From Lachnospiraceae bacterium (GTDB lineage: Bacteria > Bacillota > Clostridia > Lachnospirales > Lachnospiraceae): 32,335 nt of DNA. The stretch is from the NCBI GenBank assembly GCA_015057375.1, contig SVEM01000023.1, forward strand, positions 1 through 32,335. Direction: 5' to 3'. Positions within the stretch are counted from its first letter, which is position 1, and each line of letters opens with the position of its first letter. The translations under genes were made by a program, and so were the position numbers. The notes under the pieces were generated by a model. That model did no database searches. It was not told the DNA's origin and saw nothing but the letters and a program-made list of their open reading frames with translations. Of the stretch, positions 9,249 to 18,072 are shown in pieces.

Positions 9249-11705
9249 ATGAAGAAAGAAATTGGAAAAGAAGAGTTAAAGCTTGAGATTGCTCACTATC
9301 TGAAGATTTTATTCAGAAAGTCAGTAGAAGAAGCAACGCCACAACAGATGTTTCAGGCATTATCATATGCATTGAAGGATGATATTGTTGATAAATGGAT
9401 TGCAACACACAAAGAATACGAGAAGCAGGATGCAAAGACTGTTTATTACCTTTCAATGGAGTTCCTTACAGGAAGAGCCCTTGGTAATATAATCATCAAT
9501 CTTAAGTCGGATCCTGTAGTAAGAGAGGCTCTCAATGATTTCGGATTTGATCTGGATGCAATTGAAGATGAAGAGCCGGATGCAGCACTTGGAAACGGAG
9601 GTCTCGGAAGACTTGCAGCATGTTTCCTTGATTCTCTTTCATGTCTTGGTTACCCGGCATACGGCTGCGGAATCAGATATAAATATGGAATGTTCATGCA
9701 GAAAATTGAGGATGGTTTCCAGATTGAAGCACCGGATGACTGGTTAAAAGATGGCAATCCATTTGAAATCAAAAGAAATGAATATTCTGAGATAGTAAAA
9801 TTTGGTGGATATGTTGCAATTCGCAGAGACGAAAGAGGTAAAGATTGTTTCGTTCATGAGGGATATCAGGCTGTAAAAGCAGTTCCTTATGATCTTCCGA
9901 TTGTGGGATACGGAAACAATGTAGTTAATACATTAAGAATTTGGGATGCTGAGGCAATTGATAACTTCAACCTTGATCAGTTTGATAAGGGTGAATATCA
10001 CAAGGCAGTTGAACAGGCAAACCTTGCAAGAACAATATGTGAAGTTCTTTATCCTAACGATAATCACATGGCAGGAAAGGAACTCAGACTTAAGCAGCAG
10101 TATTTCTTTGTTTCTGCAAGTATTCAGCGTGCAGTTAAGAAGTACATGGAAAATCATGATGATGTAAGAAATCTTCATGAAAAAGTCTGCTTCCAGTTAA
10201 ATGATACACATCCTACAGTTACAGTTCCTGAGCTTATGAGAATACTCATGGACGAGTATGGACTTGAATGGGATGAGGCATGGGAAGTTACAGGAAAAAC
10301 TTGTGCTTATACAAACCATACAATTATGTCAGAAGCACTTGAAAAGTGGCCGCTTGAGCTGTTTTCAAGACTCCTTCCTAGAATCTATCAGATTACGGAA
10401 GAGATCAACAGAAGATTTATCATTGAGATACAGAACAGATATCCTAATGATTATGAAAAGATTCGCAAGATGGCTATCGTATATGACGGACAGGTTAAGA
10501 TGGCAAACCTTGCAATAGTAGCAGGATTTTCAGTTAACGGAGTTGCAAGACTTCATACAGAAATCCTTAAGAACCAGGAGCTTGCTGATTTCTATCAGAT
10601 GTACCCTGAAAAGTTCAATAACAAGACAAACGGAATTACCCAGAGAAGATTCCTTCTTCACGGAAATCCGCTTCTTGCTAATTGGGTAACAGACAAAATC
10701 GGTGATGACTGGATTTCAAATCTTTCTCATATCAATGAGCTTTCGGTATATGTTGATGATGTTAAATGCCAGAAGGAATTCATGAACATCAAATATCAGA
10801 ATAAAGTAAGACTTGCAAAATATATCAAAGAGCATAACGGAATTGAGATAGATCCAAGATCAATATTTGATGTTCAGGTTAAGAGACTTCATGAGTACAA
10901 GAGACAGTTCCTTAACATACTTCACATCATGCATCTTTACAATGTTCTCAAGATGAACCCGGGTATGGATATGTATCCAAGAACATTCATTTTCGGAGCA
11001 AAAGCATCTGCAGGATACAGACGTGCAAAAGCTATAATTAAGCTTATCAACAGCGTGGCAGATGTAATAAATAATGATGCAAGTATAGAAGGTAAGATAA
11101 AAGTTGTATTTATCGAGAACTACAGAGTATCAAATGCAGAGCTTATATTTGCAGCAGCAGATGTATCTGAGCAGATATCTACAGCAAGTAAGGAAGCATC
11201 AGGAACAGGAAACATGAAGTTCATGTTAAACGGTGCCGTTACACTCGGAACTATGGACGGAGCAAATGTTGAGATAGTAGAAGAAGTGGGCAGTGAAAAT
11301 GCATTTATCTTTGGACTCAGCTCAGACGAAGTAATCGCATACGAGCACAATAACCAGTACAACCCAAGAGATATATACAACACTGATCATGAGATAAGAG
11401 CCGTGCTTACACAGCTTATAGACGGTACCTACTCACATGAGAACACAGAGCTCTTCCGTGAACTTTACAACTCACTTCTTGAGCAAAATGGCGGAGAACG
11501 TGCGGATCAGTACTTCATACTCAAGGATTTCCGTTCATACGAAGCAGCACAGAAACGTGTTGAAGAGGCATATCGCGATACTGACAGATGGGCAAAGATG
11601 GCAATGCTGAACACTGCAAAGTGCGGAAAGTTCTCATCTGACAGAACAATCGAAGAGTATGCAAAAGAAATATGGAACCTTGAAAAGGTAACTGTTACAG
11701 TTTAA
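9249..11705 (+). CDS. glgP: Glycogen/starch phosphorylase
   Basis: 818 residues, the usual family length. It releases glucose-1-phosphate from alpha-1,4-glucans. The PLP-binding signature EASGTGNMKF is present with K657 as the Schiff-base lysine, followed by MDGANVE. Early motifs LGNGGLGRLAACF and the substrate-site ITQRRFL and KRLHEYKRQ segments are intact. The start has GGGAGG at 9238-9243. Only 35 bases separate it from ileS and no terminator is seen, so it may be cotranscribed or have a promoter inside ileS. Its stop overlaps the end of the convergent araC-type gene by four bases. Confidence 0.96.
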   Translation: MKKEIGKEELKLEIAHYLKILFRKSVEEATPQQMFQALSYALKDDIVDKWIATHKEYEKQDAKTVYYLSMEFLTGRALGNIIINLKSDPVVREALNDFGFDLDAIEDEEPDAALGNGGLGRLAACFLDSLSCLGYPAYGCGIRYKYGMFMQKIEDGFQIEAPDDWLKDGNPFEIKRNEYSEIVKFGGYVAIRRDERGKDCFVHEGYQAVKAVPYDLPIVGYGNNVVNTLRIWDAEAIDNFNLDQFDKGEYHKAVEQANLARTICEVLYPNDNHMAGKELRLKQQYFFVSASIQRAVKKYMENHDDVRNLHEKVCFQLNDTHPTVTVPELMRILMDEYGLEWDEAWEVTGKTCAYTNHTIMSEALEKWPLELFSRLLPRIYQITEEINRRFIIEIQNRYPNDYEKIRKMAIVYDGQVKMANLAIVAGFSVNGVARLHTEILKNQELADFYQMYPEKFNNKTNGITQRRFLLHGNPLLANWVTDKIGDDWISNLSHINELSVYVDDVKCQKEFMNIKYQNKVRLAKYIKEHNGIEIDPRSIFDVQVKRLHEYKRQFLNILHIMHLYNVLKMNPGMDMYPRTFIFGAKASAGYRRAKAIIKLINSVADVINNDASIEGKIKVVFIENYRVSNAELIFAAADVSEQISTASKEASGTGNMKFMLNGAVTLGTMDGANVEIVEEVGSENAFIFGLSSDEVIAYEHNNQYNPRDIYNTDHEIRAVLTQLIDGTYSHENTELFRELYNSLLEQNGGERADQYFILKDFRSYEAAQKRVEEAYRDTDRWAKMAMLNTAKCGKFSSDRTIEEYAKEIWNLEKVTVTV

Positions 11706-12586
11706 TTTTTATCAGAAGAATGACAGTTTTGATAAAAAGTTTTTGGTGAAATACCTTCATTTTTCAAGAAGGTTCTATAAAATGTTGAATATTCTTTAAA
11801 GCCGGTAAGCAGGAACGCCTGAGATGGCGGAGTACCATTAGCCATCTCCTGCTTAGCGGCATTTATTCTTTTCATTATAAGATAACTGTGAATAGTCTGC
11901 GCAGTATGATTCTTAAATTCTTTGGTTAAGGTTGACCTATTAACATAAAACTGTTCTGAAAGATAATCCATGGATATATCATCAGTGTAATTGCTATTAA
12001 TATAAGAAATTATTTTTTCTACAAGAGGATTAATGTGAAGAACGCCTTGAGGTGTAAATTCCTCTCTTATATTCCTGCATAGCAGTGACATAAAATTAAG
12101 AATGTATGATCTTCTCAAAAGCTCGGCACCATATGCAACAGAGTTCTGTTCGGCATATAGATTTTCTATGCAGCGACGCATATCAGCATAAGTGTCGGGA
12201 TTGCTTATTCTAAATAAAAATCTTTTATCTTTGACAGCACGTCGTAACGTATTTAAAAGTCCGTGTTCATTAAACTGAAATGATTTCAGGCAACCATCGG
12301 AAATGTATATAAGAAGTCTTTTATATGGTTGATTATTATCATATTGTGCTGCCGGAAGCAGCTGGTGAATTGTATACGGAGGGATAACAACAATATCCCC
12401 TTTTTTAACATCATAAATAATATCATCAACAGAAAGCCTCACAGACCCTGTATCATAGATATAAATCTCATAATAGTTATGGGTACGTGCGGGAATGATA
12501 GGAAAATGATCGTGAGTTTCGATGGACGCTTCATAATAATAGTCATTTGCCATCGGATTATCTTGTTCAGAATAAATATACCTCAA
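11702..12586 (-). CDS. AraC-family transcriptional regulator
   Basis: 294 residues. The N-terminal half is cupin-like (HDHFPIIPARTHNYYEIYIY, then a strand-rich region with KKGDIVVIPPYTIHQ), probably the sugar-sensing domain. The C-terminal roughly 100 residues are two helix-turn-helix motifs of the AraC type, with MDYLSEQFYVNRSTLTKEF and a second ending FYRTFLKNEGISPKTFY. The start is a TTG (12586-12584), supported by AAGGGG eight bases upstream on the minus strand; the next in-frame ATG at codon 12 has no ribosome site. It is divergent from the xylan esterase/GH115 pair, and the shared intergenic region carries a likely operator, so I infer it activates those genes and limits its own expression. 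The effector is unknown. Confidence 0.88.
   Translation of the reverse strand: MRYIYSEQDNPMANDYYYEASIETHDHFPIIPARTHNYYEIYIYDTGSVRLSVDDIIYDVKKGDIVVIPPYTIHQLLPAAQYDNNQPYKRLLIYISDGCLKSFQFNEHGLLNTLRRAVKDKRFLFRISNPDTYADMRRCIENLYAEQNSVAYGAELLRRSYILNFMSLLCRNIREEFTPQGVLHINPLVEKIISYINSNYTDDISMDYLSEQFYVNRSTLTKEFKNHTAQTIHSYLIMKRINAAKQEMANGTPPSQAFLLTGFKEYSTFYRTFLKNEGISPKTFYQNCHSSDKN
11706..11744 (+). terminator. Possible glgP terminator hairpin inside the 3' end of the araC-type gene
   Basis: TTTTTATCA at 11706-11714 is an exact inverted repeat of TGATAAAAA at 11730-11738, with a 15-base loop, followed by GTTTTT. It starts right after the glgP stop. The stem is AT-rich, so termination strength is uncertain. 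The same bases encode the last residues of the opposing regulator. Confidence 0.4.
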
Positions 12587-12631
12587 TACAAAAACCCCTT
12601 AATATAAATATATTACAACTTATTAATAAAT

Positions 12632-12660
12632 ATTTTAGCAATAGGATTGCAAATAATCAA
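12632..12660 (-). promoter_or_regulatory. Promoter of the araC-type gene
   Basis: On the minus strand TTGATT (12660-12655) and TAAAAT (12637-12632) are 17 bases apart. The spacer contains the first GATTGCA-type half-site, so a protein bound there would block this promoter. Confidence 0.45.
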
Positions 12661-12672
12661 GAAAAGATTGCA
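12638..12672. promoter_or_regulatory. Candidate AraC-type operator (direct repeat at 21-bp spacing)
   Basis: GATTGCA occurs at 12645-12651 and again at 12666-12672, start-to-start 21 bp, i.e. two helical turns, the usual geometry for AraC-family half-sites. The first copy also forms GCAAT-agg-ATTGC with 12638-12642. The second copy ends 14 bases before the -35 of the rightward promoter. Location and spacing are seen; binding is inferred. Confidence 0.45.
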
Positions 12673-12686
12673 TTTTGATTTAATAA

Positions 12687-12715
12687 TTGTTAAAAGAAAT
12701 AAATTGTGATAAAAT
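12687..12715 (+). promoter_or_regulatory. Promoter of the SGNH esterase/GH115 operon
   Basis: TTGTTA at 12687-12692 and TAAAAT at 12710-12715, 17 bases apart, with an extended -10 TG at 12707-12708. The weak -35 fits an activator-dependent promoter. Predicted start is near 12722, which would make the ATG at 12722 leaderless and favours the GTG at 12773. Confidence 0.55.
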
Positions 12716-12772
12716 ACCAATATGTATTGTCAAAAAGTATATTCAAATTTAAAAAGAATAGGGGGACAAAAG

Positions 12773-14392
12773 GTGAATTTTAACAAAATTTACAAGAAAA
12801 TCGGTGTGGCTGTGATTACATTTTCAATGGTTGCATCAGTAGTTACACCATTTCAGGTATCGGGTGCAAAAGCTCCGAAACTGAACAAGAAGAATGTAAC
12901 TGTATATGTCGGGGAAACGGCTACCGTTAAGATTAAAAACGGAGCAAAGAAGGCTAAGGTTACATGGAAGGTAAGTAATAAGAAGCTTGTAAAGTTAAAC
13001 AAGAAAACCCAAAAGCTCGCTAAGATTAGCGGAGTTAAGGCAGGTAAAGCAAAGCTTACAGCTAAGTATGTTTACGGTAAGGTAAAGAAGAAACTTACAT
13101 GTAAGGTGACCGTAAAAGATAATGATACAACGGTTACACCTGAGCCACAGGGTGCAACACCAACACCAAGCGCGGCGATTACTGAAAATCCTGCACCGAC
13201 AGCAGACCCGACAGCAGAACCTACTGAAGTTCCAAAGGAATGGGTATCTACATGGGGAACAGCAGAGGAGAAATGTGATACTACTGCTAATGCAATGCCA
13301 CAGCTTCCGCTTGCAGATTCAACTGTAAGACAGATGATCAAAGTTACTACAAGCAGTGACAAGATGAGAATCAAATTGTCTAACCAGTACGGAAGAAGTG
13401 ATGTAGTTATTAAGTCTCTTCATGTTGCAAAACAGGTTGAAGCTGACAAGTCAACTATTGACACAGACACAGATACTGTAGTTACTGTTGAAGGATATGA
13501 GGACTTTGTAATTCCTGCAGGACAGAAGATTGTGACAGACGAAATTGATTTTTCTGTAGAGGCTCTTGATCTTGTTGCAATTACAGCATATTTTGAATCC
13601 GCACCTACTAATAATGTTACAGGTCACAGAGGTGCCAGAGCAACTACATATCAGGTTGCAGGAAATCATGTATCAGATGAGACATTTTCATCACCTAAGA
13701 CTACTACAAGCTGGTTCTTCCTCGCAGATGTATCTCTTTTGATGCCACAGGGAAGTAAAGCGGTTGTATGTTTTGGAGATTCCATAACTGACGGTTACGG
13801 AACAGATGCAGATTATCTTGGAAAGAAACCTAACAGCTACACAAGATGGGGAGATTATTTTGCAAAGAGACTTCAGGAAAATGAAGGTACAAAGAATATT
13901 TCTGTAATTAATGAGGGAATCGGAGCAAATTCTATGATGGGTGCTTATCCGACTGATGCCGGTAAGGACAGATTTGAGAGAGATTTGCTTGAACATGACA
14001 ATGTTGGTTATTGTATTGTGCTTTTTGGTGTAAATGATCTTAATAAGTTAGGAAATACAAACAAGTATAACGAGCTTAAACCGGAATATGAAAAGATGGT
14101 AAAACTTGCTCATGAAAATGATATTAAGATTTATGCAGCGCCAATTCTTCCTTTCGGAACAAGTGACTATTACAGCGACGCTTCCGAGCAGGTAAGAACC
14201 ATGCTTAACAACTGGATGCGTTCAGAAGAATCAGGATTTGACGGAATAATTGATTTTGAAAGTGCACTTGCAGATCCTGCTAATCCTAAGAATATCAAAT
14301 ATGAATATACAAAGGATGACGGGCTTCATCCATATGAAGGCTATAGTGTAATGGCAGATGCAATTGATCTTACAATGTTTGAAACAAAATAA
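12773..14392 (+). CDS. Secreted SGNH/GDSL carbohydrate esterase (XynE-like) with lysine-rich Ig-like module
   Basis: 539 residues from a GTG start with GGGGG at 12761-12765; an in-frame ATG at 12722 coincides with the predicted transcript start. Order: signal peptide (about 1-33), a lysine-rich bacterial Ig-like module (34-115), a Thr/Pro/Glu linker (116-155), a beta-rich domain (157-325), and an SGNH hydrolase domain. Catalytic blocks are FGDSITD (S337), GIGANS, GVND (N421) and DGLHP (D516, H519). The combined beta-rich plus SGNH layout resembles XynE-type esterases of rumen bacteria, which remove acyl groups from xylan or related glycans. It lies 17 bases upstream of a GH115 gene, supporting xylan deacetylation outside the cell. 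The exact ester substrate is not determined by sequence. Confidence 0.85.
   Translation: MNFNKIYKKIGVAVITFSMVASVVTPFQVSGAKAPKLNKKNVTVYVGETATVKIKNGAKKAKVTWKVSNKKLVKLNKKTQKLAKISGVKAGKAKLTAKYVYGKVKKKLTCKVTVKDNDTTVTPEPQGATPTPSAAITENPAPTADPTAEPTEVPKEWVSTWGTAEEKCDTTANAMPQLPLADSTVRQMIKVTTSSDKMRIKLSNQYGRSDVVIKSLHVAKQVEADKSTIDTDTDTVVTVEGYEDFVIPAGQKIVTDEIDFSVEALDLVAITAYFESAPTNNVTGHRGARATTYQVAGNHVSDETFSSPKTTTSWFFLADVSLLMPQGSKAVVCFGDSITDGYGTDADYLGKKPNSYTRWGDYFAKRLQENEGTKNISVINEGIGANSMMGAYPTDAGKDRFERDLLEHDNVGYCIVLFGVNDLNKLGNTNKYNELKPEYEKMVKLAHENDIKIYAAPILPFGTSDYYSDASEQVRTMLNNWMRSEESGFDGIIDFESALADPANPKNIKYEYTKDDGLHPYEGYSVMADAIDLTMFETK
12872..13117 (+). repeat. Duplicated lysine-rich Ig-like module, copy 1 (copy 2 at 14509-14766)
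   Basis: The two neighbouring secreted proteins carry the same module starting at residue 34. Both begin with APKL and share an identical 17-residue block, KNGAKKAKVTWKVSNKK, at residues 55-71 (12935-12985 and 14572-14622). The DNA of the two copies is also very similar over this block. Copy 2 is two to four residues longer because of extra Lys/Gly residues. Confidence 0.8.
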
Positions 14393-14409
14393 AATTGGGG
14401 AGGTATAAC

Positions 14410-17400
14410 ATGAAAAAGTTTAACAAAACAATTGCCGGCGTGATGGCATTTGCGATGATCATGGGATCTTTAATGATGTCGCCTGCTACATCAGAAGCGG
14501 CAAAGAAAGCACCAAAACTTAGCAAGAAAAAAATAACGCTTCCTATTAAAGGTACAGCGACCATAAAGCTCAAGAATGGTGCAAAGAAAGCTAAGGTAAC
14601 ATGGAAAGTAAGTAACAAAAAAGTTGTAAAGATTACCAAGAAATCAACAAAAGGCAAAAAGGCTTTTGCGAAGATTAAAGGTAAGAAGGCAGGTAAGGCA
14701 AAGTTGACAGCAGCATATAAGTTAGGAAAGAAAACAAAGAAACTTAAATGTACTGTTAAGGTTTCAAATAAGGTTGTAGTAGAAGAACCGACAGTTAAGC
14801 CTGATGATAATAAGGTAGTAACACCGGAGCCGGGAACTGTAGATCCTACTGCAGAGCCAACTCCAACTCCGGAACCATTTACAATCGTTGATAACGGAAA
14901 AGCTAATGCAATGATGTACATTGATCCTAACGATTCAGAGTATGACGGAATCAGCATTATCGCAGAAGCTTTCAAGGCAGATATCGCAAGAGTAACAGGA
15001 ATCGGCGTTGATTGGGAAGGTGTTGCAAATGAGAGCGAAGATGGACTTAAAGTTGTTACAGATGTAGCAGACTTAAGTGGAAAAGCTATCATTGCCGGAA
15101 CAGTCGGCGAGAACGGAACTGCTCTTATCAACCAGCTTGCAGACGAAGGAAAGATTGATGTATCAGAAGTTGAAGGCAAGTGGGAAGTATTTAAGATGCA
15201 GGTTGTAAAAGACCCTGTACCTGGTGTTGATGAGGCGCTTGTAATCGCAGGTAGCGACAAGAGAGGAACTATCTACGGTATATTCCGTGTGTCAGAGCTC
15301 ATGGGTATATCTCCATGGGTATGGTGGGCAGACGCAGCTCCTACCGTGCAGAGCAAAATTGACCTTAATGGTGTAGATATTGATTATACAGCAAAAGAAC
15401 CTTCTGTAAAATATCGTGGTATTTTCCTTAACGATGAGGCTCCATCACTTACAACATGGACAGACAAAAAGTTTGGTGGACGTAACCACAAGTTCTATAA
15501 GCATGTATTTGAGCTTATATTAAGACTTAAAGGTGATTATCTCTGGCCTGCAATGTGGGGAAATGAGTTCAGTAAAGATGGTACAGATGGCGGAGCAAGT
15601 AATGATACTCTTGCAAATGCAAAACTTGCAGATCAGTACGGAATTGTAATGGGAACATCTCATCACGAGCCACTTTATCGTGCAGGTAATGAGTGGGGAC
15701 AGGAATACAATCAGTATAGAGGCGGTTTGTCAATGAATTCAGCTCAGGCATGGAATTCATATAACCTTCCGGGTGAAAACGGTTATGATCAGAGAATAAA
15801 CACAGCTATCGAGAATTTCTGGAATGATGGTGTTAAGAGAAACGGACAGTTCGACAACATCTGTACAGTAGGTATGAGAGGTGAGGCTGACTCATCACTT
15901 CCTGCAGCAGATAACCCACCAAAATATGCTAAGCTTCTTAACCATATTATTAACCAGCAGAAGAAGATTCTTGATAATAACGGAGATACTAATCCTACTC
16001 AGCTCGTAATCTACAAAGAGGTAGAGAACGCATGGAATGAGGGAGCTCTTTATGATCAGGATTGTATGAAAGATACAATTGCGATGTTTGCAGATGACAA
16101 CTGGGCATATCTTCGTACACTTCCTACATATGAGCAGCAACAGCAGGTTGGCGGTCTCGGAATGTACTATCATTTCGACTACGTAGGCGGACCTAAGTCA
16201 TACACATGGATCCAGACAACACAGATTTCAAGAGTATGGGATCAGATGTCCGTAGCATATGATTACGGAATTGATGATGTATGGGTTGTAAACGTTGGTG
16301 ACCTTAAGCCAATGGAGCTTGATATTTCATACTTCCTTGATCTTGGATATGATTTTGAAAAGTGGGGAGTTAACGGTAACGAGAAGATAGATGAGTATAA
16401 AGCTCAGTGGATTAAGCAGCAGTTTGGTAAGCAGGATGGTTCAGGACTTACAGACGATCAGCTTACAGAAGCTATGCAGCTTATATCAGATTATCTTGAC
16501 CTTTATACATTAAGAAAGGTTGAGCATATTCTTTACAATACAGCAGGAAACTGCTCAGATATGTTCAGCGTGGATAACTACAGCGAAGCTCAGGACATTC
16601 TCATGAAATGTAATGACATCATGGAAAGAACAGAAGCTCTTATGGCAGAAGTTCCTGAAGACCTTCAGGCAGCGCTCTACCAGCTCGTATATTATCCTGC
16701 AATGGCAACACCAAACGTAATTAAGATTCAGATATATGCAGCGCTTAATCAGAAGTATGCAAATAAGAATCTTACATTGGCTAATAAATACAGATCTCTC
16801 TGTGAAGAAGCAATATCATTTGACCAGCAGATATATGATAAATATAACAACAATATGCCTGGCGTAGGAACAAAATGGCAGGGAATGCAGTCAGCAGGTC
16901 AGAAATATCATATCGGTATGACAGGATGGCAGACAGACAGTGGTTCACTTCCATCATTAAAATCAGTAAATGCGTCAGGTTCACCATCACTCAATGTACT
17001 TGTTGAAAGTATTACAGGAACAATGGGTAATGTATATACAAGTGGAAACGCAACACTTCCTGCATTTACTAACACTAACAAAGAAGTTTACACAATAGAG
17101 CTTGCAAACAAAGCATCAGGAAGCTACAACTTCACTGCAGAAGCAAGTGCAGACTGGATTGTTCTTTCAAAGACATCAGGAACTGTTAATGTAGTTGACA
17201 ACATTTTAGTAAGTGTTGACTGGGATAAGGTAACATCAGATCAGGCAGGAACAGTTAAAGTAAGTGATGGAAGAAATACAGTAACAATTAATGTATCAGC
17301 AAATGTGACAGATACATCAGCACTTGATGAAAAGACATATGTAATGGCTAACGGATATGCAACTATCAATGTTGCAAACTACACAGATGCGGTAGCTGGT

Positions 17401-17970
17401 GATGGATTTGAGAATTCCGGTGATTACTCAGAGAATGAAATGATTTATGTTCAGGATAATGGTAAATACATGGGATCAATAAGAACATCAAGCAGTGTTA
17501 TTACATATGCTGATGCAAGTGATCTTGAGTCAGCACCATATGTAGAGTACAAGGTATATGTACCACGTGCCGGTACTTACAATATCCAGAGTCAGTTTAA
17601 CCCTACAAGTAACGTAGAGTATGGACATAGAGAACTCCGTTATGGAATATCTGTTGACGGAGGAGATATTCAGATAAGAAACTCTATCGGAAATGATTAT
17701 CTGGCAGGAGCATATCAGGGAACATGGCCAAGAGATATTGAATATAATGCAAGAACATCTACAATATCAGGTGTTAGCCTTTCGGAAGGAGTTCATACTA
17801 TAAGATATTATCAGTGTGATCCTAACATGGCACTTATCCGCATGGTTGTACATGAAGGAAATCTTGCAAGCGTGTACAGCTCACCGGCAGAAAGTTATTA
17901 TGTTGGAAAAGAAGTTAATCCTAGCGACAGAGAATACAAGATTGATAACATGTATTCATACATCAAATAA
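14410..17970 (+). CDS. Secreted GH115 xylan alpha-1,2-glucuronidase, multidomain
   Basis: 1186 residues from the ATG at 14410, after GGGGAGG at 14397-14403. Order: signal peptide (1-31), lysine-rich Ig-like module (34-119), Thr/Pro-rich linker (120-155), GH115 N-terminal alpha/beta domain (about 156-330), catalytic barrel with KYRGIFLNDEAP (R336), RLKGDYLWPAMWGNEF, MGTSHHEPLYRA, GMRGEAD (488-494), MYYHFDYVGGP and VNVGDLKPMEL (N628), a helical region, a BACON-like beta domain (about 890-975, with ADWIVLSKTSG around W916), and a C-terminal jelly-roll-like domain (976-1186) with NVANYTDAV. GH115 enzymes cut (4-O-methyl)glucuronic acid side chains from xylan, including internal ones. It is probably cotranscribed with the esterase upstream. 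No LPxTG or SLH anchor is visible. Confidence 0.92.
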   Translation: MKKFNKTIAGVMAFAMIMGSLMMSPATSEAAKKAPKLSKKKITLPIKGTATIKLKNGAKKAKVTWKVSNKKVVKITKKSTKGKKAFAKIKGKKAGKAKLTAAYKLGKKTKKLKCTVKVSNKVVVEEPTVKPDDNKVVTPEPGTVDPTAEPTPTPEPFTIVDNGKANAMMYIDPNDSEYDGISIIAEAFKADIARVTGIGVDWEGVANESEDGLKVVTDVADLSGKAIIAGTVGENGTALINQLADEGKIDVSEVEGKWEVFKMQVVKDPVPGVDEALVIAGSDKRGTIYGIFRVSELMGISPWVWWADAAPTVQSKIDLNGVDIDYTAKEPSVKYRGIFLNDEAPSLTTWTDKKFGGRNHKFYKHVFELILRLKGDYLWPAMWGNEFSKDGTDGGASNDTLANAKLADQYGIVMGTSHHEPLYRAGNEWGQEYNQYRGGLSMNSAQAWNSYNLPGENGYDQRINTAIENFWNDGVKRNGQFDNICTVGMRGEADSSLPAADNPPKYAKLLNHIINQQKKILDNNGDTNPTQLVIYKEVENAWNEGALYDQDCMKDTIAMFADDNWAYLRTLPTYEQQQQVGGLGMYYHFDYVGGPKSYTWIQTTQISRVWDQMSVAYDYGIDDVWVVNVGDLKPMELDISYFLDLGYDFEKWGVNGNEKIDEYKAQWIKQQFGKQDGSGLTDDQLTEAMQLISDYLDLYTLRKVEHILYNTAGNCSDMFSVDNYSEAQDILMKCNDIMERTEALMAEVPEDLQAALYQLVYYPAMATPNVIKIQIYAALNQKYANKNLTLANKYRSLCEEAISFDQQIYDKYNNNMPGVGTKWQGMQSAGQKYHIGMTGWQTDSGSLPSLKSVNASGSPSLNVLVESITGTMGNVYTSGNATLPAFTNTNKEVYTIELANKASGSYNFTAEASADWIVLSKTSGTVNVVDNILVSVDWDKVTSDQAGTVKVSDGRNTVTINVSANVTDTSALDEKTYVMANGYATINVANYTDAVAGDGFENSGDYSENEMIYVQDNGKYMGSIRTSSSVITYADASDLESAPYVEYKVYVPRAGTYNIQSQFNPTSNVEYGHRELRYGISVDGGDIQIRNSIGNDYLAGAYQGTWPRDIEYNARTSTISGVSLSEGVHTIRYYQCDPNMALIRMVVHEGNLASVYSSPAESYYVGKEVNPSDREYKIDNMYSYIK

Positions 17971-18001
17971 CTAATAATTAATAATCAATAATTAAATGTA
18001 G

Positions 18002-18050
18002 TACCTGCTTCTGACCGCATATACAGTTGGGAGCAGGTATATACTTTTAT
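18002..18050 (+). terminator. Possible terminator after the GH115 gene
   Basis: TACCTGCT at 18002-18009 pairs exactly with AGCAGGTA at 18032-18039 across a 22-base loop, followed by TATACTTTTAT. The large loop and broken T tract make termination uncertain. Confidence 0.4.
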
Positions 18051-18072
18051 AAAAGGAATGGAGCAGTAAATT

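Noticed and set aside
12722-12772. Upstream ATG start for the SGNH esterase
   Set aside because: It coincides with the predicted transcript start and would place 17 polar residues before a normal signal peptide; the GTG at 12773 has a strong ribosome site.
14370-15260. Long open frame (about 296 codons) on the minus strand
   Set aside because: It lies antisense to the well-supported esterase/GH115 coding sequence, has low-complexity Ser/Phe/Leu content from the Lys-rich module and no family features.
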